DNA from: Firmicutes bacterium UBA4881
GTDB taxonomy: Bacteria > Bacillota > DTU065
Reading direction: 5' to 3'
DNA: 45,477 nucleotides
Assembly (NCBI GenBank): GCA_002399235.1
Contig: DHDH01000026.1
Location: forward strand, 28,223-73,699
Shown: positions 16,314 to 24,878 of the stretch, piece by piece
Position numbering within the stretch: position 1 is the stretch's first letter
Layout: every line of letters begins with the position of its first letter
Program-made: the position numbers and the translations under genes
The notes under the pieces: model-generated
What the model was told of the DNA's origin: nothing
The model's database searches: none
The model's input: only the letters and a program-made list of their open reading frames with translations

Positions 16314-17704
16314 AAAAAAGAGGTTTTTGGGTTAATGCAACCAAATTTTGTCGGGAATTTATCTCTAAACCTCAAGGTAGACTGGGGCTTATTATTTTAG
16401 GACTTTTTATCTTTGTTGCTGTGGCAGCGCCAATTCTAACACCATATGATCCAATCGACGATCTATATTTAGCTGAGGGTATGGCCAAGCCAGCTTGGGC
16501 TAAAGTCTTACCTGGTAATAGTAAATTGCCTGTCACCGTTCACACGAGGTTAGGATTTAATGAGTGGCAGGTCGCTTCTGGTGAAGATCTTCATAATGCT
16601 GAAGAGATAAAAGAGAATGCATTTGCCATCAAAACTACTCCTGGTGAATTTTCTAAGTTAGTTCATGATGTTAACTATAAAACAGATCCGCCAGGAAACT
16701 TTCATTTTGAAACCAGATATAGTATAGATGCTTCTGAAGAAACCACTACAGTTTTAGCATTCGTAATAGTTGATCCTAATGGTAAAGAGTGGCGTCTGTG
16801 GGAAAAGAAAATATTTGGTTCTCTAAAACCTCAAGATCTATTAATTGATTCTCGTCAACTTGATCTTAAAACCAGGCTTGGTTTAACTATCTTTGATGAG
16901 GCTAGCAAAGTTATTTTTGCAAAAAAAGGCCAGTACAAGGTTCTCTTACGCGCTTATAGTGAAGGAGAGCCAGCGATCATAACTATGGAACCTGTTGCAG
17001 TAAATATTCAAGGTAAGCTGCACGGTGTCTTAGGTGCAGATCATATGGGCGGCGATCTTTGGAGTCAACTTATCTATGGTGCAAGAATTTCTTTGATCAT
17101 TGGTATCGTTGCTGCGTTGATTGCAGTATTTATTGGTACAGCAATTGGTATTGCTTCTGGTTATATAGGTGGGTTTGTGGACGAATTCTTTATGAGATTA
17201 GCTGATGTTATGTTATCTATCCCAACCATGCCTGTATTAATTATTCTCTCGTCTTTAATTGGTAAAAACATTTGGAACGTAGTAATTTTGATCGCTCTCT
17301 TTTCTTGGACATCAACAGCCAGAATTGTGCGGTCACAAACCTTAACATTAAAAGAAAGAGCTTTCGTTGAGGCAGCTAGAGCTTCTGGTGCAAGTAAAAC
17401 CTATACAATGCTCGTACACATTTTACCTAACGTTATTCCTCTTGTGTTCGCAGCTCTTGTTTTATTGATACCTGGAGCCATTTTATACGAAGCAACTCTG
17501 AGTTTCCTTGGCTTAGGCGATCCAACCACACCAACCTGGGGCCGAATGCTTCATAACGCTCGTAGCTTTGGAGCTTTCACTATGCGTGCTTGGTGGTGGA
17601 TCTTACCGCCTGGACTTGCAATAACTCTTCTTAGCCTTTCTTTCGTATTTATTGGTAACACCCTTGACGAGATCCTAAATCCACGGAACAAGGAGAGAGC
17701 ATGA
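16310..17704 (+). CDS. ABC transporter permease, OppC/DppC family, with large extracytoplasmic insertion
   Basis: The second permease partner is 464 residues, about 165 longer than the usual 290-300. The first transmembrane helix (26-45) ends at TPYDP. The expected short periplasmic segment before GADHMGGDLWSQLIYGARISL (242-262) is expanded by residues about 66-235. The extra part is hydrophilic, beta-rich and free of cysteine. The rest is normal, including the EAA loop VEAARASGASKTYTMLVHILPN and the C-terminal GNTLDEILNPR. An ATGA overlap joins it to DppB. The insertion would face outside, next to the rearranged binding protein; a docking or substrate role is only an inference. Confidence 0.9.
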   Translation: MKKRGFWVNATKFCREFISKPQGRLGLIILGLFIFVAVAAPILTPYDPIDDLYLAEGMAKPAWAKVLPGNSKLPVTVHTRLGFNEWQVASGEDLHNAEEIKENAFAIKTTPGEFSKLVHDVNYKTDPPGNFHFETRYSIDASEETTTVLAFVIVDPNGKEWRLWEKKIFGSLKPQDLLIDSRQLDLKTRLGLTIFDEASKVIFAKKGQYKVLLRAYSEGEPAIITMEPVAVNIQGKLHGVLGADHMGGDLWSQLIYGARISLIIGIVAALIAVFIGTAIGIASGYIGGFVDEFFMRLADVMLSIPTMPVLIILSSLIGKNIWNVVILIALFSWTSTARIVRSQTLTLKERAFVEAARASGASKTYTMLVHILPNVIPLVFAALVLLIPGAILYEATLSFLGLGDPTTPTWGRMLHNARSFGAFTMRAWWWILPPGLAITLLSLSFVFIGNTLDEILNPRNKERA

Positions 17705-18690
17705 TGGCGCTTTTAGAAGTAAACAATCTGAAGATGTATTATTCAGTCCGCCGTGGAGACGTTAAGGCTGTTGATGGAGTAAGTTTCGAAATTGAAAAAG
17801 GCGAATCAATGGGACTCGCTGGCGAATCAGGTTGCGGTAAGTCCAGTATGGCCACAACGCTTTTACGTCTTCTTCCTAACAACGGACGTATTGTAGATGG
17901 TAGTATTAAATTTAATGGACAAGAGATATTAACGATGCCAGAAGAGCAGTTTAGAAAAGAATATCGCTGGCAAAAAATGTCCATTATCTTCCAAGGTGCG
18001 ATGAACGCCTTAAACCCAGTTTTAAGGATTGGTGATCAGATAGCCGAAGCAATTATTACCCATGAGAATGCTAGCAAAGCCGAAGCCAAAAAACGTGCCG
18101 GTGATCTTTTAGAGATGGTTGGTATCAATAGTGCGCGTTATCGCAACTATCCACATGAATTCTCTGGTGGAATGAAGCAGAGAGCTGTTATTGCTATGGC
18201 TCTTGCTTGCAACCCGGATCTTATTATTGCTGACGAACCGACGACTGCACTTGACGTTATGGTTCAAGCTCAAGTTCTCGAAGCAATTCAAGATCTACGT
18301 AAGAAGATGGGCTTATCGATGATGCTAATTAGCCACGACCTATCAGTTATTGCTCAGACTTGCGACAAGGTTGCGATTATGTATGCTGGTAGAATTGTGG
18401 AATATGGACCAGCGAAGATGGTTTATAATGCTCCAATGCATCCTTATGCTTACGGTTTGCTAAGTTCCTTCCCAGACATCAAAGCTCCTAAATCACCAGT
18501 ACAGTCTATTCCTGGTTCACCACCTAATCTTTTAGAGCCACCTTCTGGTTGCCGTTTTAGCCCTCGGTGTCCATTAGCGGATGCTAAGTGCCGGACAGTA
18601 GAACCAGAATTAGAGCATTTAGGTGGCAACGGACACCTTGTGGCTTGCCATAAAGCTGGCCAGCTAGGGAAAGTAGGTGAGAGAGCATGA
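17701..18690 (+). CDS. ABC transporter ATP-binding protein, OppD/DppD family
   Basis: This cytoplasmic ATPase (329 residues) powers the importer. It has Walker A GESGCGKSS (41-49), a Q-loop region (IIFQGAMNALNP), signature FSGGMKQR, Walker B LIIADEPTTALD and the H-loop ISHDL. The family-specific C-terminal extension contains SGCRFSPRCPLADAKC. Both ATG 17701 and ATG 17704 are possible, with AGGAG at 17691-17695; the second gives the better 8-base spacing. It overlaps the upstream permease and, through ATGA, the next ATPase. Confidence 0.93.
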   Translation: MMALLEVNNLKMYYSVRRGDVKAVDGVSFEIEKGESMGLAGESGCGKSSMATTLLRLLPNNGRIVDGSIKFNGQEILTMPEEQFRKEYRWQKMSIIFQGAMNALNPVLRIGDQIAEAIITHENASKAEAKKRAGDLLEMVGINSARYRNYPHEFSGGMKQRAVIAMALACNPDLIIADEPTTALDVMVQAQVLEAIQDLRKKMGLSMMLISHDLSVIAQTCDKVAIMYAGRIVEYGPAKMVYNAPMHPYAYGLLSSFPDIKAPKSPVQSIPGSPPNLLEPPSGCRFSPRCPLADAKCRTVEPELEHLGGNGHLVACHKAGQLGKVGERA

Positions 18691-19679
18691 GTCAAGTTGT
18701 TTTTGAAGCTAAAAATCTAAAAAAATACTTTTACCTACGTAAAACTTTAAAGGATTCCTTACAGGGCAAACCTACACCGATAGTACACGCTGTAGATGGT
18801 GTTTCCTTTACAGTAAATAAAGGTGAAATTGTTGGTGTTGTTGGTGAAAGTGGTTGCGGTAAAACAACTTTAGGTCGCGTGCTTTTAAAGCTTATTGAAC
18901 CTACAGCAGGAAATATAGTTTTCGAAGGTAAAGATATTACTAAACTTACTGCTGAACAGATGAAACTTTATCGCCGTAAGCTACAATTAGTTTTCCAAGA
19001 TCCTTTTGAGTCAATGAATCCTAGAATGGATATCTATAGCATTATTGCTGAACCTTTAAGAATTCAAGGACTTGATAAAGATGAAGCTGAAGTTGAGGCC
19101 AAAATTCTCAAGACCTTAGATGAAGTTGAGTTAAAGCCAGCAGAGGAATATATCTATCGTTATCCTCATGAACTTTCTGGTGGACAGAGACAACGTATAG
19201 CTATCGCAAGAGCTTTAGTTCTCGATCCAGAATTTATTGTCGCTGACGAACCTGTATCAATGCTTGACGTTTCTATTCGTGGCGAAGTTCTTAACTTGAT
19301 GTTAAGACTATCCAAGGAGAGAGATGTTAGCTTTGTCTACATTACTCATGACTTGGCAACTGCAAGGCATATCTGTAACCGTATCATAGTTATGTACCTT
19401 GGCGAAACAGTTGAACAATGTACAGCAGATGAATTAGTTTATAGCCCGCTACATCCATATACTAAAGCATTGATCTCGGCTGTTTTACCTCCAAAACCAC
19501 AAGAGGGTGGGGTTAAAGCCATTTTAGAGGGCGAAGTACCGAATGCTGCTAATCCACCTTCTGGCTGTCGTCTCCATCCACGTTGTCCAATAGCTAAGGA
19601 GATCTGTTCTAAACAGTCACCTGAGTTACGAGATATTGGAAACAACCATTTGGTTGCTTGCCATTTTGCGAAAAAGTAA
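18687..19679 (+). CDS. ABC transporter ATP-binding protein, OppF/DppF family
   Basis: The second ATPase of the importer (330 residues) has Walker A GESGCGKTT, signature LSGGQRQR, Walker B FIVADEPVSMLD, the H-loop YITHDL and the cysteine-bearing C-terminal extension SGCRLHPRCPIAKEIC. The N-terminus KNLKKYFYLRKTLKDSL is typical of OppF. It is the last gene of the operon and is followed by a strong terminator. Confidence 0.93.
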   Translation: MSQVVFEAKNLKKYFYLRKTLKDSLQGKPTPIVHAVDGVSFTVNKGEIVGVVGESGCGKTTLGRVLLKLIEPTAGNIVFEGKDITKLTAEQMKLYRRKLQLVFQDPFESMNPRMDIYSIIAEPLRIQGLDKDEAEVEAKILKTLDEVELKPAEEYIYRYPHELSGGQRQRIAIARALVLDPEFIVADEPVSMLDVSIRGEVLNLMLRLSKERDVSFVYITHDLATARHICNRIIVMYLGETVEQCTADELVYSPLHPYTKALISAVLPPKPQEGGVKAILEGEVPNAANPPSGCRLHPRCPIAKEICSKQSPELRDIGNNHLVACHFAKK

Positions 19680-19683
19680 AGAT

Positions 19684-19720
19684 AATGGTCTCTGCTTAAA
19701 AAAAGCAGAGACCATTTTTA
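19684..19720 (+). terminator. Terminator of the ABC importer operon
   Basis: AATGGTCTCTGCTT (19684-19697) pairs with AAGCAGAGACCATT (19703-19716) around a five-A loop, followed by TTTTTA. This is a strong intrinsic terminator. Confidence 0.9.
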
Positions 19721-19795
19721 CCTATATTAAAGGAAACAACAGACCAATTAGAGAAATATTTTACTCTACGCGATTAAATTTACTGGAGGGTAGTT

Positions 19796-20260
19796 ATGAA
19801 AAAACGTTTTAGTGGGTTATTTCTTCTGCTCATTCTACTTGCAATTGGTGCTGGTTACTTACTACTAAATATTGGTATAAAATATGTTAACACTACCTTA
19901 ACCAGAATTAATGTCGATATAATCGTTAGTTGTCAAAAACAAGATACAGGTTTAAGTTTTGAGTTGGAATATAAAAATGATGGGCCATTAGATATCGCTT
20001 TAGCATTGGCAAGAATACGCGTTAATAACATGAGAGATGAGTATCTCTGGTTTTCTAACTGGGACTTTAATCGATCATTAGACATTGTACCTGCGCATGG
20101 TAAGAAAACATTTACTTTGAATATGGATCTTACTCCAGAGAAATATAAAGAGATTATTAAACAGAACATTTTAAATCTCAATATTACTGGCGTTTATGAC
20201 ATCACTGGTTTAGGTAGTTTTCCCTATGCTTTATATAAGCAGGTGAGGATAGATGATTAA
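19796..20260 (+). CDS. Membrane-anchored protein, possibly LEA14/NDR1-like
   Basis: The 154-residue product has one N-terminal transmembrane segment (residues 7-25) and an external beta-type domain with LEYKNDGPLDIALALARIRVN and a C-terminal NLNITGVYDI. That pattern resembles the single LEA14-type immunoglobulin-like fold (PF03168), but I am not certain. A GGAGGG site precedes the ATG. Its last 8 bases overlap the next gene, and the three genes 19796-21532 form a tightly coupled cassette of unknown function. Confidence 0.7.
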   Translation: MKKRFSGLFLLLILLAIGAGYLLLNIGIKYVNTTLTRINVDIIVSCQKQDTGLSFELEYKNDGPLDIALALARIRVNNMRDEYLWFSNWDFNRSLDIVPAHGKKTFTLNMDLTPEKYKEIIKQNILNLNITGVYDITGLGSFPYALYKQVRIDD

Positions 20261-20663
20261 AAAAATAATTAAAGCAACTGTTATTTTGGCTGGTGTATTA
20301 ATCATAGCAACAGTTTTTCAGGGGCTTACTCTACCACTTGTTACACCCAAATGGTTAGTTCATAACAGCCACCTTTTAGGAGCTTGTTTATTGTTTTTAG
20401 TAGGAATGGCGATAGGTCAAGAATGGGAATCTTTGGAGAAAGGGTTTTTAGCCGTTTCTGGAACTTTAGTGTTGGGGTTAGTTGCAGGGTGTATTTTTAC
20501 TTATTTACCGATTCTTTATGGTGTACCAGCTAGTAGTTTTTCTGTTTTAACTACATTCTTAATTGGCAGAGCAATTATTGCTTTTTTATTTTGGGGTGTA
20601 GTGGGTCTAGTTGGAGTTTTTGTTGGTGCAGGAACTAATCTAAATAAGGGGTGGAGAAAATGA
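20253..20663 (+). CDS. Small integral membrane protein, unknown family
   Basis: The 136-residue product has about four hydrophobic helices (near residues 7-30, 39-58, 64-86 and 101-127) with short loops and a basic C-terminus (NKGWRK). No family motif is recognised. It overlaps the upstream gene by 8 bases and the downstream gene by an ATGA junction, which supports co-expression with both neighbours. Confidence 0.65.
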   Translation: MIKKIIKATVILAGVLIIATVFQGLTLPLVTPKWLVHNSHLLGACLLFLVGMAIGQEWESLEKGFLAVSGTLVLGLVAGCIFTYLPILYGVPASSFSVLTTFLIGRAIIAFLFWGVVGLVGVFVGAGTNLNKGWRK

Positions 20664-21532
20664 TGTTTTTTGCTTTTGCCATTATATTGCTTTGTAGTTC
20701 AGTGGTTAACGCTGATGCAGGGTTGTTGGACAAATCATTAAAGAATGCTATCTTTTATCTACCTTGGAAAGAACAAGGATCAGTAATATGGTCTTTTAAT
20801 CAAAAGGATTGGGGCACTTGGAACATTCTAGGAGTAGGTGTTAATAAAGAAAATTTCTCGGCTCCGACAGGTACCGATTGGGAATATGTCTATTTAGCCC
20901 AACCTCAAACTAGTGACAGTTTGGAATGGATGGGTGGCAACCACAATAACGAAGTCATGAAAAGCTTAGAGTTTGTCATAGATGGTGAAGTTATCAAGGA
21001 TGGCCGCCATAAAGTAACCGATAAATTGGTAATCAACGAATCTACTGAATTAGTTTATCCCAAAAACAAAAGAGTTGTGGGTACAGTGGTTAGGCGTTAC
21101 GAAATAAATGTAAAAGAACCCAATGTAATTAGGTTTTCTCAAACAACAACCTGGTTAGATGATATGTATGTAGAGAGAGCTTATATGTGTATGCTTCCTA
21201 TTTGGAAAAAGCATGGACGCCATTTTGAGATGAACGGCATAACAGGAAGCTTTACTGACAATATTAAAACTGGTCAAAGCCAGGGTTGGGGTAAAGTTAC
21301 GGAAACCCTATTATATGGTGACAATGGCTGGGGCATGATTGTTGGTATCAAGGATTTAGATTCTGTAGATAACTACCAATATGCACCTAAAGGTGTTTTT
21401 ATCTGGGACCTAGCAATGGATCATGTAAAAATCTATTATCCACGTGTGTATGAGAATGGCTTGACACCTGTTTCTGCTGGCACAGTTTGGCAAAGTGAAA
21501 ACTATTATAAAGTTGTGCCAGTAGATAAGTAA
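20660..21532 (+). CDS. Secreted protein of unknown function
   Basis: The product (290 residues) starts with a signal peptide (hydrophobic MMFFAFAIILLCSSVV, cleavage expected after NADA). The mature part is aromatic-rich and probably beta-structured, with WSFNQKDWGTWN, WEYVYLAQPQ and WLDDMYVERAYMCMLP. I recognise no family. ATG 20660 is preferred because it overlaps the upstream stop (ATGA) and lies behind GGGGTGGAG; a GTG at 20651 is the alternative. It closes the three-gene envelope cassette and is followed by a terminator. Confidence 0.7.
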   Translation: MMFFAFAIILLCSSVVNADAGLLDKSLKNAIFYLPWKEQGSVIWSFNQKDWGTWNILGVGVNKENFSAPTGTDWEYVYLAQPQTSDSLEWMGGNHNNEVMKSLEFVIDGEVIKDGRHKVTDKLVINESTELVYPKNKRVVGTVVRRYEINVKEPNVIRFSQTTTWLDDMYVERAYMCMLPIWKKHGRHFEMNGITGSFTDNIKTGQSQGWGKVTETLLYGDNGWGMIVGIKDLDSVDNYQYAPKGVFIWDLAMDHVKIYYPRVYENGLTPVSAGTVWQSENYYKVVPVDK

Positions 21533-21557
21533 AGAGGAGGGTAACCTCCTCTTTTTT
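21533..21557 (+). terminator. Terminator of the three-gene envelope cassette
   Basis: AGAGGAGG (21533-21540), loop GTAA and CCTCCTCT (21545-21552) are followed by TTTTT. The hairpin begins directly after the stop codon. Confidence 0.88.
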
Positions 21558-21600
21558 GGGGCTAAATTTTTATCACACAAACAGGAGAAAATGAGTTTTT

Positions 21601-22266
21601 CTAAGGAATGGTAAAGAAGGCATGATTGGCTATTTGCTTAATTATGGGTTGTTGCCAAACCCAATTTTTTTTCAGGGGATCATAACTTTGGACTTTTGTA
21701 GGGTTAAAAAAACCAAGGGCTAGGTTTAGATCGTTATCTAACATTAATCCAGATAAGAGAGAATGAGAAAGTGTGATAAAGTTAGGAAAGTCTAAGGATT
21801 GCCAAGCTTGGAAAAGTTGTCCATCAACAACGCAAGAAAACTGCCAATAAGTTTTAGTCTGAGAGTATGAGGACTCAAAAATAACATCAATAATGGAGTT
21901 ATTGAAGCGAGGATCTTTAACTCGGTTTATGATAACTTGTCCTACAGCAGCTTGACCTTGCAGTGGTTCTCCTCTTGATTCAGCCCAAATCAAAGAAGCA
22001 AGCCAAAACTCTGGTACGGGTTTTAGAACTAAAACGGTTTCTGGAGTACCTAGATATGGTTCACAACCTTTTGCTTCAACTGCTATGTTATTATCTATTT
22101 TACGAGCTACATACATAGAGGGAGGGAGTTCGATAAAGGTTTTAGGTGCATTAAGATTGTGTATCCAAAAGCCTACTTTAACTGGCTTTTCATAATTAGA
22201 GGGTAGGGTATTATTATCAAAACACCCACCCAATAAGACAATAAAAAGTAGCATGAGCCAAGCCAA
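21601..22266 (-). CDS. SleB/CwlJ-type cell wall hydrolase lipoprotein
   Basis: The C-terminal half matches the Hydrolase_2 domain (PF07486) of spore-cortex lytic enzymes: LASLIWAESRGEPLQGQAAV with the catalytic Glu, then VGQVIINRVKDPRF and WQFSCVVDG. The N-terminus is a lipoprotein signal with lipobox LLGGC, so the enzyme should be anchored to the outer face of a membrane. The start is TTG 22266, with GGAGG 8 bases upstream. The central region (to about residue 85) is not recognised. No terminator was seen directly after it. Cortex or cell-wall cleavage is inferred from the family; the substrate is not shown by the sequence. Confidence 0.82.
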   Translation of the reverse strand: MAWLMLLFIVLLGGCFDNNTLPSNYEKPVKVGFWIHNLNAPKTFIELPPSMYVARKIDNNIAVEAKGCEPYLGTPETVLVLKPVPEFWLASLIWAESRGEPLQGQAAVGQVIINRVKDPRFNNSIIDVIFESSYSQTKTYWQFSCVVDGQLFQAWQSLDFPNFITLSHSLLSGLMLDNDLNLALGFFNPTKVQSYDPLKKNWVWQQPIIKQIANHAFFTIP

Positions 22267-22343
22267 TTATGTCACCTCCAACACTAATTTTACTAGAATA
22301 TAGGTAGTAGATGCTAGGATTGGTAATAATTAACAGATTAGAG

Positions 22344-22379
22344 AAAAAAAGAAGGGATGCATCTACTGCATCCCTTCTT
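22344..22379 (-). terminator. Terminator of the GHL10 glycoside hydrolase gene
   Basis: On the minus strand AAGAAGGGATGCA and TGCATCCCTTCTT form a 13-bp stem with a 5-base loop, followed by seven T residues (A-run 22344-22350 on the plus strand). Confidence 0.9.
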
Positions 22380-22389
22380 GAATGGCAAC

Positions 22390-24720
22390 TTATCTAGGGT
22401 TTGGCATGATAAATGGTCTTTCTGTATTCTGATAGATATAAATCTGGGTAATTCTCCAGGCAGATGATAAAGCACCTGAGAGGGCTTCATATTCTAAAAT
22501 ATTAATATCACGATTTTTTCTTTCTTTTAATAATGCTTCTAAATAGTTGTTTAGCTCAGTTGCCATATTTTCCATAACCTCGATAGGTTTTTCTGGTTTA
22601 TCAGCAATACTATTCGCTAATTGGTGTAGTTTTTGCGCTGTCTCTTCTCTACCTGCACGTGAATGAGTATCAGCAGCATCTGTAATGAGTTCTTTCATAG
22701 CTTTGAATGGTTCACGTTGAGGTATTATAGCAGGCTCTCTAAATGGCCCGACACGTAAATCATCTAATTTCTCTTGTTCTTTGAGAAGATGAATTGTTGA
22801 GAACATAGCTACACCAGTTGTACCTAGGTTTCTTGTAAGTTGAACTTGGCTCATATTGTTATCAGAAGTATTTACATAAACTCCTAAACCTGGATAAACC
22901 CAAATTTTATTTTCTGTTACTGTTAAGCCAGCAATAGTACGGTCTTTCAATTGGGCATTATCAGAGGTATAAGCCATAGTTAGAATGAAGTCGAGGATCT
23001 TATTATCAGCCCAGTTTTTCCAGTTTTGCAAGACATGGGTACGGCTGTGATTTGGATCAGGAACAACTGCAGCTGATATTAGTAAGTTGGGGTTTTCTTT
23101 CTTAACAGCTTCGGTCATTTCCTTAACAAATGATGTGACATTATCTTCACGCCACTGATCAAAAAGTTTCCATTCTTTGCTACCAACAGCGACTGTTTTA
23201 GGATCGAATCCATACTTTTCTTTGAAAGCATTGCGGCTAAATTCAGATAAGCCAAAGTGACCAATCTCATCTTCATTATAACGAATATAATCGAGGTGGA
23301 GACCATCTAAAGCATATTTTGTAACTATCTCCATAAAGAGATCTTTGAGGTATTGTCTTGGTTCTGGCATCGAAGCATTCAACCAAGCAGTACCGTATTG
23401 CCAATTGGAGAACACTCTACCATCTTCATCTTGTTCAGCCCATTCAGGGTGTTTTTCTAGAATAGGACCAAATTTATGGGAATAACCAGCACAGAAGACC
23501 CAAGTCCATGCGTGAACTTCCATACCATATTTATGAGCTTCTTCTACAATAACTTTTAGTGGATCTTCACTCCAAGAAGTATATTTCTCATTTTGAATAC
23601 CTACTTTTGTAGGGAAGATAGTGGCACCATGAGAAACAACTTCAGGAAGAATCATATTAAAGCCAGCTTCTGCAAAAGTACGAATTGTTTCCCGTAGAGC
23701 ACTAGGACTACCAGCACGGTTGATAGTTATCTCATCCATCCAAACTGCTCTAGCTTCGTATTTGCGAACAACTTGACTCATTGCCATAACCTCCTTTGCT
23801 AAAGAGTCAGCGATTCGATAATAAGGTGCAATGCGTAAAGCATTACCTGTCTTGAAAGCTAAATCCATCAAATCGCTAGCTTTCTCAGCAATAGTATATT
23901 TTTCTAGTACAGATTCGTCAGGAACATAGAATTGTTTTCCTAAGTTTCGAAGAGTTGTTTTAGCTCTTCTAACAGAAGCTTTAGTGGTTTGTACCATGGG
24001 CCGCCATTCATCTAAACCTAAAGGAGCAAATCCTACTAAGAGTTTATCATCACCCTGCTGATAAAAAGCTTCTAAAAGCCAGTCAGTTAAAGGTTCATTA
24101 TCAGTCCAATTATTGAAGACAGGGCCAGCAAAGACGATAGCATTTGCTGATTTTATAGCTGCAGGAGCTATTTCTTTCCCTTTTTCATCAACAAAATAAG
24201 CTAAAGTTTCTACGTTTTGTTGAGGTTTAAGGGCCAAATTACTGGTCAAGTTAATGGTACTATCGCTTTCCCAGAGGCTATTTCCAGGTTGGAGTTTAAT
24301 TGTTTTGCCGGTCGAAGAAGAAACTGAAATACCGACTAGATTAAGGAAGTTTACTGCGCTTACGGGGAGATTTTCTTCTTTGTCATCAACACAGACAATT
24401 AATTTACCGCCGTCGGCAACAAAGGATTTTAAAATGGCTAAAGCATCTTCGTCAATAACGTGTAAAGAAGGTAAAACAAGGACTTTATACCCGTAGAGGG
24501 TGTCTAGGGTAATTGTATTTCCATCGATAATATCATGGGAAATAAGATCATAGTCTAGAAGGTCGGCTGCTTTTTGGGTTGTAGCAGCAAACCTTTCTAC
24601 CATAGCGTTTGCTCTTTCTGGTAACTGCCCCCAAACAGCTACTCCATAGCGTAGATCTGTAGCTATAGCAGATAAAGCTAAAACACTTAAAAGCAGAATA
24701 ATGCTCATAAGCCGTTTCAT
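22390..24720 (-). CDS. Secreted GHL10-type glycoside hydrolase with N-terminal amidotransferase-like domain
   Basis: The 776-residue product has a signal peptide (first ~20 residues) and an N-terminal ThuA/class I amidotransferase-like domain to about residue 240 (YKVLVLPSLHVI, FVADGGKLIV). After a helical linker comes a GHL10 (PF02638, YngK-like) barrel from about 320 to 640: RAVWMDEITI, HAWTWVFCAG, HPEWAEQDEDG, DGLHLDYIRY, ISAAVVPD, ILTMAYTS. A helical C-terminus follows. Family members are thought to act on peptidoglycan-derived or other glycans; the substrate is unproven. AAAGGGG precedes the ATG by 7 bases. It lies upstream of the SleB-type gene on the same strand, with a terminator between. 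Confidence 0.85.
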   Translation of the reverse strand: MKRLMSIILLLSVLALSAIATDLRYGVAVWGQLPERANAMVERFAATTQKAADLLDYDLISHDIIDGNTITLDTLYGYKVLVLPSLHVIDEDALAILKSFVADGGKLIVCVDDKEENLPVSAVNFLNLVGISVSSSTGKTIKLQPGNSLWESDSTINLTSNLALKPQQNVETLAYFVDEKGKEIAPAAIKSANAIVFAGPVFNNWTDNEPLTDWLLEAFYQQGDDKLLVGFAPLGLDEWRPMVQTTKASVRRAKTTLRNLGKQFYVPDESVLEKYTIAEKASDLMDLAFKTGNALRIAPYYRIADSLAKEVMAMSQVVRKYEARAVWMDEITINRAGSPSALRETIRTFAEAGFNMILPEVVSHGATIFPTKVGIQNEKYTSWSEDPLKVIVEEAHKYGMEVHAWTWVFCAGYSHKFGPILEKHPEWAEQDEDGRVFSNWQYGTAWLNASMPEPRQYLKDLFMEIVTKYALDGLHLDYIRYNEDEIGHFGLSEFSRNAFKEKYGFDPKTVAVGSKEWKLFDQWREDNVTSFVKEMTEAVKKENPNLLISAAVVPDPNHSRTHVLQNWKNWADNKILDFILTMAYTSDNAQLKDRTIAGLTVTENKIWVYPGLGVYVNTSDNNMSQVQLTRNLGTTGVAMFSTIHLLKEQEKLDDLRVGPFREPAIIPQREPFKAMKELITDAADTHSRAGREETAQKLHQLANSIADKPEKPIEVMENMATELNNYLEALLKERKNRDINILEYEALSGALSSAWRITQIYIYQNTERPFIMPNPR

Positions 24721-24878
24721 AAAAAAACCCCTTTCTGATTTGGTTCATGCTTTTTGATGTTCTACTTAGATGTTTGTAATACCTGCCAATAAATGAAGTC
24801 TAAGAAATTAGATTGGAGGTAAAATAGATTCAAGAAGGAGAAGGAGTGGTATCTAATATTAACACGGAGGTGAATAGG

